Below are positions 42,916 through 52,415 of a DNA stretch of 64,000 nt, in pieces (within the stretch, counting starts at the first letter, position 1; the number at the start of each line of letters is the position of its first letter). This DNA is from JAKRSE01 sp943369295. Lineage in GTDB: Bacteria > Armatimonadota > Fimbriimonadia > Fimbriimonadales > Fimbriimonadaceae. Under the pieces are notes generated by a model. That model did not search any database, was not told the DNA's origin, and saw nothing but the letters and a program-made list of their open reading frames with translations. The stretch is taken from contig CALRMU020000001.1 of the NCBI GenBank assembly GCA_943369295.1, forward strand, positions 310,001-374,000, in the 5' to 3' direction. Both the position numbers and the translations under genes were made by a program.

Positions 42916-43569
42916 TTGGCACTCCGCGTCATACTCATCGGGCCTCCAGGAGTCGGAAAGGGCACACAAGCCGCTCTTCTCGAATCCAGCACGGGGGCCC
43001 GCCCCATTTCATCTGGCCTGATTTTTAGGGCAGAAATCGACGCGGAAACCGACCTTGGTCAGCTGGCCAAGCACTACATCGATCACGGACAGCTGGTCCC
43101 CAACGGCGTCACTATCCAGATGATCTTCAAGCGGCTGAGAGCCGATGAAGTCCGCAGGCATGGCTTCATTCTCGATGGCTTTCCCCGCACTCTGCGACAG
43201 GCAGAATCCCTGACCGAAGAGCTTGAGAAGGAAGATATCCATCTTAATGGCGTTATCAGTTTGGAAACGAGCGAGGATGTTGTTGTCGAACGGCTTTCTG
43301 GCCGAATGGGCTGCACCAAGTGTGGAGAGATCTATCACTCGCTTAACCATCCACCTCACCGAGAAGGCCTTTGCGACCGATGCAACGGACCTCTCTTTGT
43401 TCGGGAAGATGATAACCCGGACACGATTCGAAAGCGTCTGAAAGTCTTTTACGAACAGACACAGCCAGTTTTGGATTACTATGACGGTTTGGGGTCCTTG
43501 ATTCGAATCACTTCAAGCGGCAACCCTCATTCGGTCAACGATGCAATTTTGGAGAAGCTCTTTCCATGA
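42916..43569 (+). CDS. adk: Adenylate kinase (zinc-LID type)
   Basis: 217 aa with a TTG start 8 bp after secY. P-loop GPPGVGKGTQ at 9-18; DGFPRTLRQ near 87-95. The LID has four cysteines (133, 136, 153, 156), so it should bind structural zinc. Interconverts ATP + AMP and 2 ADP. Overlaps map by 4 bp, the classical secY-adk-map order. Confidence 0.97.
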   Translation: MALRVILIGPPGVGKGTQAALLESSTGARPISSGLIFRAEIDAETDLGQLAKHYIDHGQLVPNGVTIQMIFKRLRADEVRRHGFILDGFPRTLRQAESLTEELEKEDIHLNGVISLETSEDVVVERLSGRMGCTKCGEIYHSLNHPPHREGLCDRCNGPLFVREDDNPDTIRKRLKVFYEQTQPVLDYYDGLGSLIRITSSGNPHSVNDAILEKLFP

Positions 43570-44321
43570 TTCTGCTCAAAAAGCAAAGCGAAATCGCTCT
43601 CATGAGAGAGTCTGGTCGGCTTCTGGCCAGAACAATGAGGATCGTCAGCGAATCGATCGTTCCCGGCAGATCAACTCCTTTGGAGCTTGATGCACTGGCA
43701 GAAAGAATCATTACCGAAGGCGGCGGAATTCCGAGCTTCAAAAACTATCGGGGCTTCCCAAACTCAGCCTGCATCAGTGTAAACGACACTGTTGTTCATG
43801 GCATCCCTGACGGCACAGTCCTTCAGGAAGGAGACATCATCAGCCTAGACTTCGGAGTCATTCTTGAAGGCTGGCACAGCGACTCGGCTTGGACTTTTCC
43901 GGTCGGAACAATTGCTCCCAACGCCCAAAGGCTTTTGAGCGTTACCAAGGAATGCTTGCATCAGGGCATCCTAAAGGCCAAGGTCGGAGCCAAGGTGGGC
44001 GACATCTCCCACGCGGTTCAAAAGTACGCGGAATCTAACGGCTACGGAGTTGTGAAAGATTTGGTCGGACACGGAATCGGAAAGAGCCTGCACGAACCGC
44101 CTAACATTCCCAACTTTGGCAAGGCAAACTCCGGGCCTGTCATTAAAGAAGGCATGACCATGTGCATCGAGCCCATGATCAATGAAGGCACGGCGAAGGT
44201 CAAGTTCTTGAAAGATGGCTGGACGGTAAAGACAGGTGATGGCAAGCTCTCGGCTCACTTCGAGCACTCTATTGCTGTCACTGCCGCCGGACCAGTTATC
44301 TTGACCACTGAGCAGGATTAA
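43566..44321 (+). CDS. map: Methionine aminopeptidase, type I
   Basis: 251 aa. All five metal ligands are in place: Asp95, Asp106, His169, Glu202 and Glu233. The type I signature LVGHGIGKSLHEPPNIPN is complete. Removes the initiator methionine from nascent proteins. It ends the ribosomal block; infA, rpmJ and rpoA do not follow. A 16-bp palindrome (GCAGGATTAATCCTGC, 44312-44327) spans its stop codon. Confidence 0.97.
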   Translation: MILLKKQSEIALMRESGRLLARTMRIVSESIVPGRSTPLELDALAERIITEGGGIPSFKNYRGFPNSACISVNDTVVHGIPDGTVLQEGDIISLDFGVILEGWHSDSAWTFPVGTIAPNAQRLLSVTKECLHQGILKAKVGAKVGDISHAVQKYAESNGYGVVKDLVGHGIGKSLHEPPNIPNFGKANSGPVIKEGMTMCIEPMINEGTAKVKFLKDGWTVKTGDGKLSAHFEHSIAVTAAGPVILTTEQD

Positions 44322-44391
44322 TCCTGCGGGGCGAAGCTGCCGTCCCTCGCTTGCCTACAGCCCTTTCGATGGGGGGAACTTGGGGCATTGA

Positions 44392-45960
44392 TCAATCATC
44401 CAGCTTCGATGACACTTCAGTGAAGACGAAGGGTTTCGGTGCCGTGCTGTACCAGCTTTGAGGGGGATAAGGGGCTAGCCCTTGGGCTCCCATCGCGGTG
44501 AAGAGTCTGCGATAGGTGTTGACCGAGGTATCCAGCTCTGGCACCTGCAATGGAATCTCGGGCGGCACGCTGACAGCGTAGAAGTTGGAGAAAGCCTCTC
44601 GCAGATCTGTTTTAGAAAGCGAATTTTGGTCCAACCCTACCTTCGATCCATGGTCGCCCTGCAGGATGATGATTGGCTTTCTTCCCGAACTCTGGAGCTT
44701 ATCGATAAGCGAAATCAGCCGTTGTATAACGTAGCCTGCCTTGGCTCGGTAGCCTTCCCGATACTCTTCCGGGGTCCCGGCGAAGGTCATAAAGTCGCTT
44801 CCATCCCAGTAGCCGAAGGGACCCTTAGGACGCACCGGTCCGCCATTCTGATCAAAGACAAAAGGTGGGTGGGGAGCGAGGATGTGCGCCACCACAAATC
44901 TTGGCTTGCTGGTGGGGGCAGCCAGCTCTTCCAGTTCTGTAAATGCGCCCTTGATCTGGCGGCGATGAAGATCGTACTGACTCGCAGCCACGGCTCCGGC
45001 CAGCCGCCAAGGTGTGCGCGAGAGAAGTGTGCCTTCGAAGAGAGTAACGGATCCTTCCACCCTTTCCGGAAGCTGGTATCTGCCAAGCCACAGACCATCA
45101 AAGCCTGTCCCGACTGCCACGTACCTATAACCAGATGCCATGAGCTTTTGGGCCACAGCAGGCTCTTGAATAAAGGGCTTTAGCACCCACCGCTTTGTCA
45201 GGTCTTTAGCGGAGCTTGGAAGCAGCTTCTGCAGCAGCTCCATATTCAAGGTGGATGAGACAGAGAGTTCAGTTTGAACATAGCTAGTTCTTGCCTGATC
45301 GACGACCTGAAAACCGCGCTCTTCAAGATCCTTAGTGAACCCACTGATATCGAGGTCCATTCGCTCTTTCAGAACATCAGCCCGGCCAAAGCCATCCAGA
45401 ACGATATGAAAGATGTCGGGCCTTGGGCCAGGAGGCAAAGCGGCCATTACGGCTGTGCCTGCAGATGCCTGCTTGGCTGGCATTGACCCAAAGGAAAGCC
45501 AAAGAATGTTTGCGACAGAGTAAACAGTAATGCACAAGCCCAAGAGGTTCAGTGGATGAGCTTGCGGACGTAATCGGGCGGCCAGCCCGGCGATCACCAA
45601 TCCACCGATGATGTACAGCGGCATCGCCGCACCGAACATGAAGTTATCGATCTTGGGAGCCAGCCAACTGAAGCTCCAAAGCCAGGCCAAGAGTGCTGCT
45701 GCTGCTGCCGCTCCTCTTTGTTTGTCTCTGAGCAGAAGTGAAGCGCCAGTCTGAAGAATCACCGCCGCCGCGATCGCCGCAAAGAGGGGTCTGACGAGGT
45801 GCTGGGCTGGCACCAAGGAGAGGTTTGCAGAAAAAATGGCAAGAATGGGGAAGACAGCTACAAAGACAGGATAGAAAGGCAGCTTTTCGGATTTGGCCCT
45901 TCCATCCAAACTCTCGTCTCCAGAAACTGGAGACTGAGGATCTGTTTCTGATCCAATCAT
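44392..45960 (-). CDS. Membrane sulfatase/alkaline phosphatase superfamily protein
   Basis: 522 aa. About five N-terminal membrane segments (roughly 25-160) precede a large extracytoplasmic sulfatase-like domain. Motifs include PDIFHIVLDGFGRADV near 181-196 with the metal Asp, HILAPHPPFVFD near 360 and LQGDHGSK near 440. The layout resembles phosphoethanolamine or phosphoglycerol transferases and LTA-synthase-like enzymes, so it may modify envelope glycans or lipids. Specificity unknown. A small membrane protein gene lies upstream on the same strand. Confidence 0.85.
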   Translation of the reverse strand: MIGSETDPQSPVSGDESLDGRAKSEKLPFYPVFVAVFPILAIFSANLSLVPAQHLVRPLFAAIAAAVILQTGASLLLRDKQRGAAAAAALLAWLWSFSWLAPKIDNFMFGAAMPLYIIGGLVIAGLAARLRPQAHPLNLLGLCITVYSVANILWLSFGSMPAKQASAGTAVMAALPPGPRPDIFHIVLDGFGRADVLKERMDLDISGFTKDLEERGFQVVDQARTSYVQTELSVSSTLNMELLQKLLPSSAKDLTKRWVLKPFIQEPAVAQKLMASGYRYVAVGTGFDGLWLGRYQLPERVEGSVTLFEGTLLSRTPWRLAGAVAASQYDLHRRQIKGAFTELEELAAPTSKPRFVVAHILAPHPPFVFDQNGGPVRPKGPFGYWDGSDFMTFAGTPEEYREGYRAKAGYVIQRLISLIDKLQSSGRKPIIILQGDHGSKVGLDQNSLSKTDLREAFSNFYAVSVPPEIPLQVPELDTSVNTYRRLFTAMGAQGLAPYPPQSWYSTAPKPFVFTEVSSKLDD

Positions 45961-46141
45961 TTAACTCTTCCCGAAAAATCTGGAGATCCAAACTCAATAA
46001 GAATCAGGGCATCTCCTCGCGATACTGCCAATGAAAAACAAAAGAAAGCCCAGATACAAACGGGCTTGTTCCTGAAAATTAGTCGTCTTGGAACACAGAT
46101 CCTGCCGCTGAAAGGAGTGTCAGCGGCAGAACGAGATCTCA

Positions 46142-46324
46142 CTAGTGGATATCGTTTTCCTGCTTTCGGGGGCTCGGCTTCAGCTTGGCCCACAGCATCT
46201 TGATCTGGTTCGGAAGCATGATCGAGAGAGCCAGAAGACCGCCGATCAGGGCTTGGAAGAACATGCTGGCAGAACCGCCATCAATATAAGCCAGTGAGTG
46301 GGTCAGATCCAAAATCGAGTTCAT
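46142..46324 (-). CDS. Small membrane protein paired with the sulfatase-like gene
   Basis: 60 aa with the pattern AYIDGGSASMFFQALIGG, one hydrophobic helix (about 21-38) and a basic charged tail. Very short proteins with a YIDPGSGS-like motif and one helix are, from memory, often encoded next to membrane sulfatase/phosphodiesterase genes. It lies 181 bp upstream of the sulfatase-like gene on the same strand. Function unknown, possibly an accessory subunit. Confidence 0.7.
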   Translation of the reverse strand: MNSILDLTHSLAYIDGGSASMFFQALIGGLLALSIMLPNQIKMLWAKLKPSPRKQENDIH

Positions 46325-46357
46325 AAGTTGTTTACCTGCACCGCCCAGACGAGGTAA

Positions 46358-46373
46358 CTGAACGTTCGTTCAG
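46358..46373. promoter_or_regulatory. Inverted-repeat operator upstream of the small membrane protein
   Basis: CTGAACG-TT-CGTTCAG, perfect 7-bp arms with a 2-bp spacer, about 34 bp upstream of the ATG at 46324. The GAACG/CGTTC arms resemble TetR-family operators. A related GAACGTT half-site lies near 46431. Likely controls the small membrane protein and perhaps the sulfatase-like gene. Confidence 0.55.
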
Positions 46374-46477
46374 AGAAAATCAGGACCAAAAAGCAAATGG
46401 GGTCCTAATGATTATTTTTGTAATTCACGCGAACGTTTTGCAGAGTGATTTTTCCGAGTCATTTTCTGCCGCTCTTA

Positions 46478-46515
46478 GAAAAAAGGTGGGGCTGAAGCAA
46501 TCGCTCCAGCCCCAC
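46478..46515 (-). terminator. Intrinsic terminator of mdh
   Basis: GTGGGGCTG pairs with CAGCCCCAC (plus-strand arms 46486-46494 and 46507-46515). On the minus strand the stem is followed by CTTTTTTC, 22 bp past the mdh stop. A classic rho-independent signal. Confidence 0.9.
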
Positions 46516-46536
46516 TATTATGTGCAGGTCTTTAAA

Positions 46537-47469
46537 CTAAAGCCCCTGAACCAATGCCCAGGTAGCCTTCAGGCTCTCGGCAGATTTGATCAGCAGTTCC
46601 TTTTCAGAAGCGCTGACGGCTGGTTCGAAGATTTCAACAACGCCCTGTCGGCCAACCCGGGTGGGAAGGGAGAGGGAGATGTCGCTGATGCCCAGCTTGC
46701 CGTTCTGAACAGCAGAGACGGGGAGAATCTTGCCCTGGTCGAGTGCCATGGCTTCGACGACTTCCTTGATTGAGATTCCGACGGCTCGGCCTGCGCCGCC
46801 CTTCTGTCGAATGACTTCAGCACCCGAGGTCTGAGTCTTCTTAAAGAGCTCCGTGGCGACTTCGTCGTTGAATCCGGGAATGGTGGCCAAGGGCACTCCG
46901 CTGATGGTTGCGGAAGACCAGATCGGCACCATGGAATCTCCGTGCTCGCCCAAGATCAAAGCCTTGAGGTCGGTTGCGGCCACCTTCAGGTGGTCTGCAA
47001 TCAGGCTGCGGAAGCGGGAAGTATCCAGCACCGTGCCGAGTCCGATGACCTGGCTGGGGGGGAGGATTCCGGCATGGGCTGCCATGTGGGTAAGAATATC
47101 GACCGGGTTGCTAACGACCAAAATCGTTGCAGTCTCGGGCAGCTTGCAGGCCTTCACCGATTCGAGAATGCCCTTAAAGAGGCCAACGTTTCGGTTGATC
47201 AGGTCGAGCCTGGTTTCATCTGGCTTGCGGCGCAGACCAGCGGTGATAACGACACAGTCGCTGCCGTCGACGATTTCGTAGGTTCCGCTTGAGGTAAAGA
47301 CCTGGCTGGAAGAAAGGGCCGCTCCGTGGCGCAGGTCCAGGGCTTCTCCGTGGGCTGCGTCGGCGTTGGCGTCGACGAGGGCGATTTCCTTAACGATTCC
47401 TCCCAACTGGAGGGCAAACGCTGCGTCGGCTCCGACTCGGCCGCCGCCGCCAATGATGCTGACCTTCAT
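46537..47469 (-). CDS. mdh: Malate dehydrogenase (LDH-like type)
   Basis: 310 aa. NAD motif GGGGRVGADAAF near 7-18 with Asp34 for NAD specificity. Active-site loop RRKPDETR at 80-87, Arg152 and His176 in GEHGDS. Position 81 is Arg, where lactate dehydrogenases have Gln, so malate/oxaloacetate is the expected substrate. The GEHGDSMVPIWS segment places it in the LDH-like malate dehydrogenase group of the TCA cycle. Confidence 0.92.
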   Translation of the reverse strand: MKVSIIGGGGRVGADAAFALQLGGIVKEIALVDANADAAHGEALDLRHGAALSSSQVFTSSGTYEIVDGSDCVVITAGLRRKPDETRLDLINRNVGLFKGILESVKACKLPETATILVVSNPVDILTHMAAHAGILPPSQVIGLGTVLDTSRFRSLIADHLKVAATDLKALILGEHGDSMVPIWSSATISGVPLATIPGFNDEVATELFKKTQTSGAEVIRQKGGAGRAVGISIKEVVEAMALDQGKILPVSAVQNGKLGISDISLSLPTRVGRQGVVEIFEPAVSASEKELLIKSAESLKATWALVQGL

Positions 47470-47741
47470 AACTTAGTGGGTCTCCCCATTGGATTATGGG
47501 GTCGTCAGGCGACTCCCTCGTGGGCCATTGACAGCCTATCGGGGCAGCCAGGGATTCTCCGCTGGTGTGGCCCCTCAGCCCTCAGAATGCAATTGAGCAA
47601 AGGGTTTTGGGTGCCGCGATCCCATCCGCGAGGAACCAGCGATGGGTCGGGAATGACGAGTTTGGTTTTAGTCCTTTCCCGCCCGACAGCAAGCTGATCG
47701 GGACGGGGCACCCTACTCTGCAGCAAGCCGACCGTCTTGAC

Positions 47742-47782
47742 GGGTGGCCGGGGCAGGCTCGCCAGAGCAGCCCCGGCCACCC
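47742..47782. repeat. GC-rich palindromic element between mdh and GH51
   Basis: GGGTGGCCGGGGC (47742-47754) pairs perfectly with GCCCCGGCCACCC (47770-47782) around a 15-nt loop. On the plus strand TTTTC follows. An outer GGGTGCC (47609-47615)/GGCACCC (47707-47713) pair suggests further structure. The 47470-47861 gap contains no gene. The stem resembles the GGGTGGCC-starting repeats of 20.8 and 34.4 kb. Confidence 0.7.
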
Positions 47783-47861
47783 TTTTCAAAGTAAAGCAGA
47801 GGGTGCTGTTGGTTAAACCAAGCCAACAGCAACCCCATGCAGGGATTCAATCCTTCCTTCG

Positions 47862-49358
47862 TCACCCCACGGAGAATGTCCCGGCGAAGAAGGACAAAGG
47901 CGGAAGCGAGATGACAGCCCGGCCATCCTGAAGACAGACCTGATCGAAGTCAACAGCCACGACCTTGGGGTCCTGGCCGAACTCGTTGTAAGCCTGAGCG
48001 TCCGGCCCAGTCACGATCTCGGCATTCTTCACACCAGTGATGTGCAGAGTCGCCAAGTCAACAATCACTTCAGATTCATCCGTCGTGCTGCGGTTGACCA
48101 AGAAGACGTTGAGTTCATCCTTGTTCAAGATCGCGCTGGCATCAATCTGTTTGGCGCCGGGGTAGCTCTTCGAGTTGGCGTCCGGACCCTTCACCGTCAC
48201 TTCGAGTGAAGTTCCAGTTCGGCGGTTGGCAAACATTTCAATCGGATAGAAGATGCTCTGCAGAACCATCTCGTCGCCACGAGTGAGAATCGGAGCGATG
48301 ACGTTGACGATCTGAGCGAGGTTTGCAATCTTGACCGTATCGGCGTGGCGGACGAAGCTGTTGAGAAACTGAGCCGCGACCAGGGCGTCTTCCAGATTGT
48401 AAACCTCTTCCAGCAAAGGAGGAGCCTCCTTGCCTCGGCCATCAACATGGTGGCCGGTTCTGGCTCGGTACCACACGTTCCATTCGTCGAAGCTCAGGGT
48501 TACCTTCTTCTTCGATTTCAGCTTGCCCTGCACAAAAGCGCAGACGCTTTCCATCTCTTCAATCTGCTTGTCAATAGAAACTCCGACAGCCAGATAGTCT
48601 TCTGTATCTCCGTCTTCGTTGCCCACGTAACGGTGAAGGCTAATGTGCTCGATGTCGTTGTAGCAGTACTCCAGCACCTTGCGGTCCCATTCCATGTAGG
48701 TGGGCAGGTTGACGGCGCATGATCCGCAGAGAACAAGCTCGACCTCGGGGTCGTACATTTTCATCAGGCGGGCGGTCTGCTGAGCTCGAATCGCATAGTG
48801 CTCGGCAGGAACATGACCGATCTGCCAGGGGCCGTCCATCTCGTTGCCCAGGCACCACAGCTTGATGTTGTGGGGGTCTTCGTAGCCATGTTCGCGGCGG
48901 AGGTCGGCCCAGTAGGTGTGCTCTTTGCCGTTGCTGTACTCCAGCCAGTTTCGAGCTTCGGCGGGAGTGCCGGTGCCCAAGTTGACCGCCATCATGGGAG
49001 TCCAATCCATCTCATTGGACATCTCCATAAACTCGTTGGTGCCGAACTGGTTGGGTTCAAGGCTCTGCCAGGCAAGGTCCATTTTGGCGGGGCGCTTGTC
49101 CCGGGGGCCGACTCCGTCAAGCCAGTCGTAGCCGCTGACGAAGTTGCCGCCTGGGTAGCGCATGGCGGTGAATTTCAGCCGTTTTAGGGCATCCAGCACA
49201 TCCCAGCGGAATCCACGCTCATCGGCATGTTTTGACCCGGGATGATAAACGCCTTCGTAGACGGCACGACCAAGGTGCTCAAGAAATCCGCCAAACACAC
49301 GAGGATCAACCTCGCTGACGGTGAAGGATGGATGCAGGAAGACGGTGGTCGGTTTCAT
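47862..49358 (-). CDS. Alpha-L-arabinofuranosidase, GH51
   Basis: 498 aa without a signal peptide, so cytoplasmic. Acid/base Glu173 in WCLGNEMDG and nucleophile Glu292 in LSFDEWNVWY, plus RYPGGNFVSGYDW near 67-79. The length matches the GH51 family. It removes terminal arabinofuranose from imported oligosaccharides. It is the last gene of an operon with the sugar importer, 11 bp after the permease gene. Confidence 0.95.
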   Translation of the reverse strand: MKPTTVFLHPSFTVSEVDPRVFGGFLEHLGRAVYEGVYHPGSKHADERGFRWDVLDALKRLKFTAMRYPGGNFVSGYDWLDGVGPRDKRPAKMDLAWQSLEPNQFGTNEFMEMSNEMDWTPMMAVNLGTGTPAEARNWLEYSNGKEHTYWADLRREHGYEDPHNIKLWCLGNEMDGPWQIGHVPAEHYAIRAQQTARLMKMYDPEVELVLCGSCAVNLPTYMEWDRKVLEYCYNDIEHISLHRYVGNEDGDTEDYLAVGVSIDKQIEEMESVCAFVQGKLKSKKKVTLSFDEWNVWYRARTGHHVDGRGKEAPPLLEEVYNLEDALVAAQFLNSFVRHADTVKIANLAQIVNVIAPILTRGDEMVLQSIFYPIEMFANRRTGTSLEVTVKGPDANSKSYPGAKQIDASAILNKDELNVFLVNRSTTDESEVIVDLATLHITGVKNAEIVTGPDAQAYNEFGQDPKVVAVDFDQVCLQDGRAVISLPPLSFFAGTFSVG

Positions 49359-49369
49359 AAGGGTCTGAG

Positions 49370-50191
49370 TTAGTCTTTAAGGCCGGAAGAAGTCATGCTC
49401 TCGATGATCTGTTTTTGGAACACCAAGAACATGATCAGCAGAGGCAGGGTGGAAAGGAGGCTGGTTGCGATGGTCAGCCCGTACTGGGTGGAATAGCTGC
49501 TCTGGAAGAGAGCGATTCCAACCGGAAGCGTGTAGTTGGTCACCGATTCCATAAACACCAAGGGTGTGATGTAATCGTTCCAAGAGGCGATGAAGGTGAA
49601 GACCGCCAGGGTGGCAATCGATGGTCCGCAAAGAGGCAGAGTGACTCTCCAGAACACCTGGGGCAGGCTGCATCCATCAATCAAAGCGGCTTCTTCGATT
49701 GCGGAGGGCAGGCTCCGCATGAACTGGCTGAGCATAAAGACGCCAAATCCTCCGGCTGCTGCCGGAAGAATCATGGCGTAGGGGGTATCCAGCAGCCCCA
49801 TCCGGCTCAGAATCACATAGAGCGGAATGAGGAAGAGCTGGGCGGGCAGCATCATGGTGCCCACGATGACGTTCAGCAGCAGGCGCGACCCTTTTAGCTT
49901 GATTCTTGTCAGAGCAAAAGCGGCCAGGGATGAAAGGACCACCACTAAAAGCGTTGTGCCAGAGGCAATGTAGATGCTGTTGAGGAACCAGAGCCCAACA
50001 GGAGCTTCTACTGAGTTCTGCAGAACTGACTGGTAGTTTTCAAGATCCCACGACTTGGGCAGAATTGCATCTGGCCTCAAGACCTCGGCTTCACGTTTGA
50101 ACGAAGCGAAGGTCATGAAGATGAAAGGCATGACGAAAAGCATGCCGATCAAGCCCATGACGTAAACCACGATCACGTTCTTGAGTTTCAT
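49370..50191 (-). CDS. Sugar ABC transporter permease (MalG type)
   Basis: 273 aa, six membrane segments. The EAA-type cytoplasmic loop IEEAALIDGCSLPQVFWRV near 162-180 marks a MalG-class carbohydrate permease. It overlaps the partner permease gene by 4 bp. Probably imports arabino-oligosaccharides, inferred from the flanking GH51 and GH43 genes. Confidence 0.93.
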   Translation of the reverse strand: MKLKNVIVVYVMGLIGMLFVMPFIFMTFASFKREAEVLRPDAILPKSWDLENYQSVLQNSVEAPVGLWFLNSIYIASGTTLLVVVLSSLAAFALTRIKLKGSRLLLNVIVGTMMLPAQLFLIPLYVILSRMGLLDTPYAMILPAAAGGFGVFMLSQFMRSLPSAIEEAALIDGCSLPQVFWRVTLPLCGPSIATLAVFTFIASWNDYITPLVFMESVTNYTLPVGIALFQSSYSTQYGLTIATSLLSTLPLLIMFLVFQKQIIESMTSSGLKD

Positions 50192-51066
50192 GCTTCCACC
50201 TGGCTTCTAAGAACCCTGGCCTGAATGATGCTGAAGATAAGAATCCCGGCGAAGAGAAGCCAGCTGATGGCGGCTCCGTAGCCGAACCTGAACCCGTTAA
50301 AGGCAGTTTCAAACATGAACTGCACCATGCCGCGAGTCGAGAAAGTTGGGCCACCGCCGGTAAGAATCATCGCCTGCCCGAACATCTGGAAGGATCCGAT
50401 GGTGGTGGTGACGAAGACGAAGAGCAGCACTGGCTTAAGCAGGGGAATCATCACCTTGCTAAAGACCTGCTGGTTGGTCGCGCCATCCAAAGCAGCTGCT
50501 TCGAAGAACATCTTCGGAATCTGCTGCAGAGCAGTCAGGATCACGACGCTGGTGCCTCCGACTGTCCACCAAAGGCTCATGATCACGATGCTCGGCATGG
50601 CAAACCGGATGTCTGTCAGCCATGGAACCTGGGGTCCTCCGGCACTCTTTATCGCGTAGTTAAAGAGTCCGAACTCGTTGTTGAAGAACCACTGCCAAAG
50701 GATTCCTGTGGCAGCAACATTGAGCATTGAAGGCAGATAAATCAGCCCTCGCACCATGTCTCTGCCTTTGACCATGGCGTTCATCCCCAGGGCCAAAGCC
50801 GTGCCAAGTATCAGCACGCTCGGCACCATGAGAAGGGAAAAACGACCTGTCGCCGAAGCCGCCATCCAGAAGAACTGGTCGTTGACAGCATCGGAATAGT
50901 TCTGAATGCCGATGAACTTAGAAGCGCTCGCATTGGCCAGGTCGAGCTGGACCACCGAGAGCCACATCGATACCAAAACTGGCACGATGACGAAGATGAA
51001 AAAGAGCAGCAGGTAGGGGCTGAGAAAAGCCCATCCCAAAAGCTGTTCCTTTTGCTTCGCCGTCAC
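50188..51066 (-). CDS. Sugar ABC transporter permease (MalF/UgpA type)
   Basis: 292 aa, six membrane segments. The EAA loop FFEAAALDGATNQQVFSKV near 187-205 is clear. Overlaps the binding-protein gene and the second permease gene by 4 bp each. No ATPase gene lies in this operon, so a shared MsmX/UgpC-like ATPase is expected elsewhere. Confidence 0.93.
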   Translation of the reverse strand: MTAKQKEQLLGWAFLSPYLLLFFIFVIVPVLVSMWLSVVQLDLANASASKFIGIQNYSDAVNDQFFWMAASATGRFSLLMVPSVLILGTALALGMNAMVKGRDMVRGLIYLPSMLNVAATGILWQWFFNNEFGLFNYAIKSAGGPQVPWLTDIRFAMPSIVIMSLWWTVGGTSVVILTALQQIPKMFFEAAALDGATNQQVFSKVMIPLLKPVLLFVFVTTTIGSFQMFGQAMILTGGGPTFSTRGMVQFMFETAFNGFRFGYGAAISWLLFAGILIFSIIQARVLRSQVEA

Positions 51067-52415
51067 AGAGGCCTCCCTGTCCCGTTCTCATAGGATTCCG
51101 GGTACTCGCGTCTGTCTCGATCGATGACGGTCTGAGAGGTTCTTTGAGCCTCATCCAGAGCTTCTTTGGCTGTTGCCTGCCCTCGAAGAACTTTTTCTGT
51201 GGCGCGGTCGACTTCAAGCATGAACTCAAAGATGACCGGAGTCCTTGGTGGGTAGAGCATGGTGGGAATCTGCTCGGCAAAAGCAGACTGCACCTGCAGA
51301 TCTTTGAATTCGGGCTTGGCTCTAACGCTTTTTCGTGTCGGAACCTGTCCAGCTGCCGCCCATTCCAGGCTGTGCTCGGAAAGGTATTTGACGAACCTTG
51401 CCGCCCCGGCTCGCTGTTCTTCACTTAGGTTCTTTTTGAGGCAGAGGAGGTGCGAGTTCGCGAGGGTTCCTGGTCGATCTCCGATGGCAGGCAAAGGGGC
51501 GCCCATGTACTCAAGATCATTGAGCCTGATCAGGTCGCCCAGCATAAAGACGCCGTCCCACACCATGGCCGCCCGCTTGGTTCTAAAACCAAACCAGCCA
51601 AGTCCGTTGTCGGGCGGAGGAACCAGCTTTTTGGCCGTCAGTTCGCCCAGGAATTCTAAGGCCTTCACATTCTCGGGCCGGTTGAGAGTCGGGTTGCCGT
51701 CTTCGTCAACGTAGCCGCCGCCGAATTGAGGGATAAGGCTTCGAAAGTTGGGACCCCAGCCAGTCAGGGCGAAACCCCACTGCTTTTCTTTCAAGTCGCC
51801 GCCGGGTTCCTTGGTTGTCCTCTTCATGAGGTCCAAGAATTCGGCTTTGGTTTTTGGGGCACGGGGCTCGCCTCTTTCATCAACAAAGCTGACATCCTTC
51901 AGCATCTGCTTGTTGAGATAGAGCCCTTGGGGGTGGATGTCCAGGGGGACAGCGAAGCTTCTGCCGTCAAAGTCGACCTGATCAATAACTGATTCGTCGA
52001 AATCAGACTTCGGCAGACCGTCTGGCCCTTCGTAGAGGTCAGTCACATCCTCGACGAAGCCAGCTCGTCGAATGCGGGCCAGTGCATCAGCGTGGACGAC
52101 AAAGATCTCTGGACCTCTGCCGTCGCTTCCAGCGACAGTGAGCTTGTTGTAGTAGGTGGCCCAGGGGATGCGCTGCATCACGACTTCAACATCTGGGTTC
52201 TGTTTGTTGAAGTTCTCAATGATCTTCAGCATCACAACCCCATCGGGACCAGTGAAGCCATTCCAAAAGGCGATGCGGGTTTTGCCATTTGCGGCTGAAC
52301 CCCCGGTGAGAAAAAATCTTAGCCCTCCAGTCACAGCCACCAGGACAAGGAGTCCCAGAAGAAGGCCGTGAATGTTAAAGCTGGCGCGCCGCCTTGACAT
52401 TGTTTTTAATGGCAC
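51063..52415 (-). CDS. Sugar ABC transporter substrate-binding protein
   Basis: 450 aa from a GTG at 52415 with AGGAG upstream; an ATG at 52400 is an alternative. An N-terminal hydrophobic segment (about 15-35) has no cysteine, so it is not a lipoprotein and is probably retained as an uncleaved anchor or released. The mature part has the extracellular solute-binding family 1 pattern (FWNGFTGPDG, then IENFNKQNPDVEV). The start lies inside the GH43 coding region, a 41-bp overlap. Confidence 0.9.
   Translation of the reverse strand: MPLKTMSRRRASFNIHGLLLGLLVLVAVTGGLRFFLTGGSAANGKTRIAFWNGFTGPDGVVMLKIIENFNKQNPDVEVVMQRIPWATYYNKLTVAGSDGRGPEIFVVHADALARIRRAGFVEDVTDLYEGPDGLPKSDFDESVIDQVDFDGRSFAVPLDIHPQGLYLNKQMLKDVSFVDERGEPRAPKTKAEFLDLMKRTTKEPGGDLKEKQWGFALTGWGPNFRSLIPQFGGGYVDEDGNPTLNRPENVKALEFLGELTAKKLVPPPDNGLGWFGFRTKRAAMVWDGVFMLGDLIRLNDLEYMGAPLPAIGDRPGTLANSHLLCLKKNLSEEQRAGAARFVKYLSEHSLEWAAAGQVPTRKSVRAKPEFKDLQVQSAFAEQIPTMLYPPRTPVIFEFMLEVDRATEKVLRGQATAKEALDEAQRTSQTVIDRDRREYPESYENGTGRPL

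Noticed and set aside
44482..45183. Plus-strand open frame of 233 codons
   Set aside because: Entirely antisense to the sulfatase-like gene with well-supported motifs.
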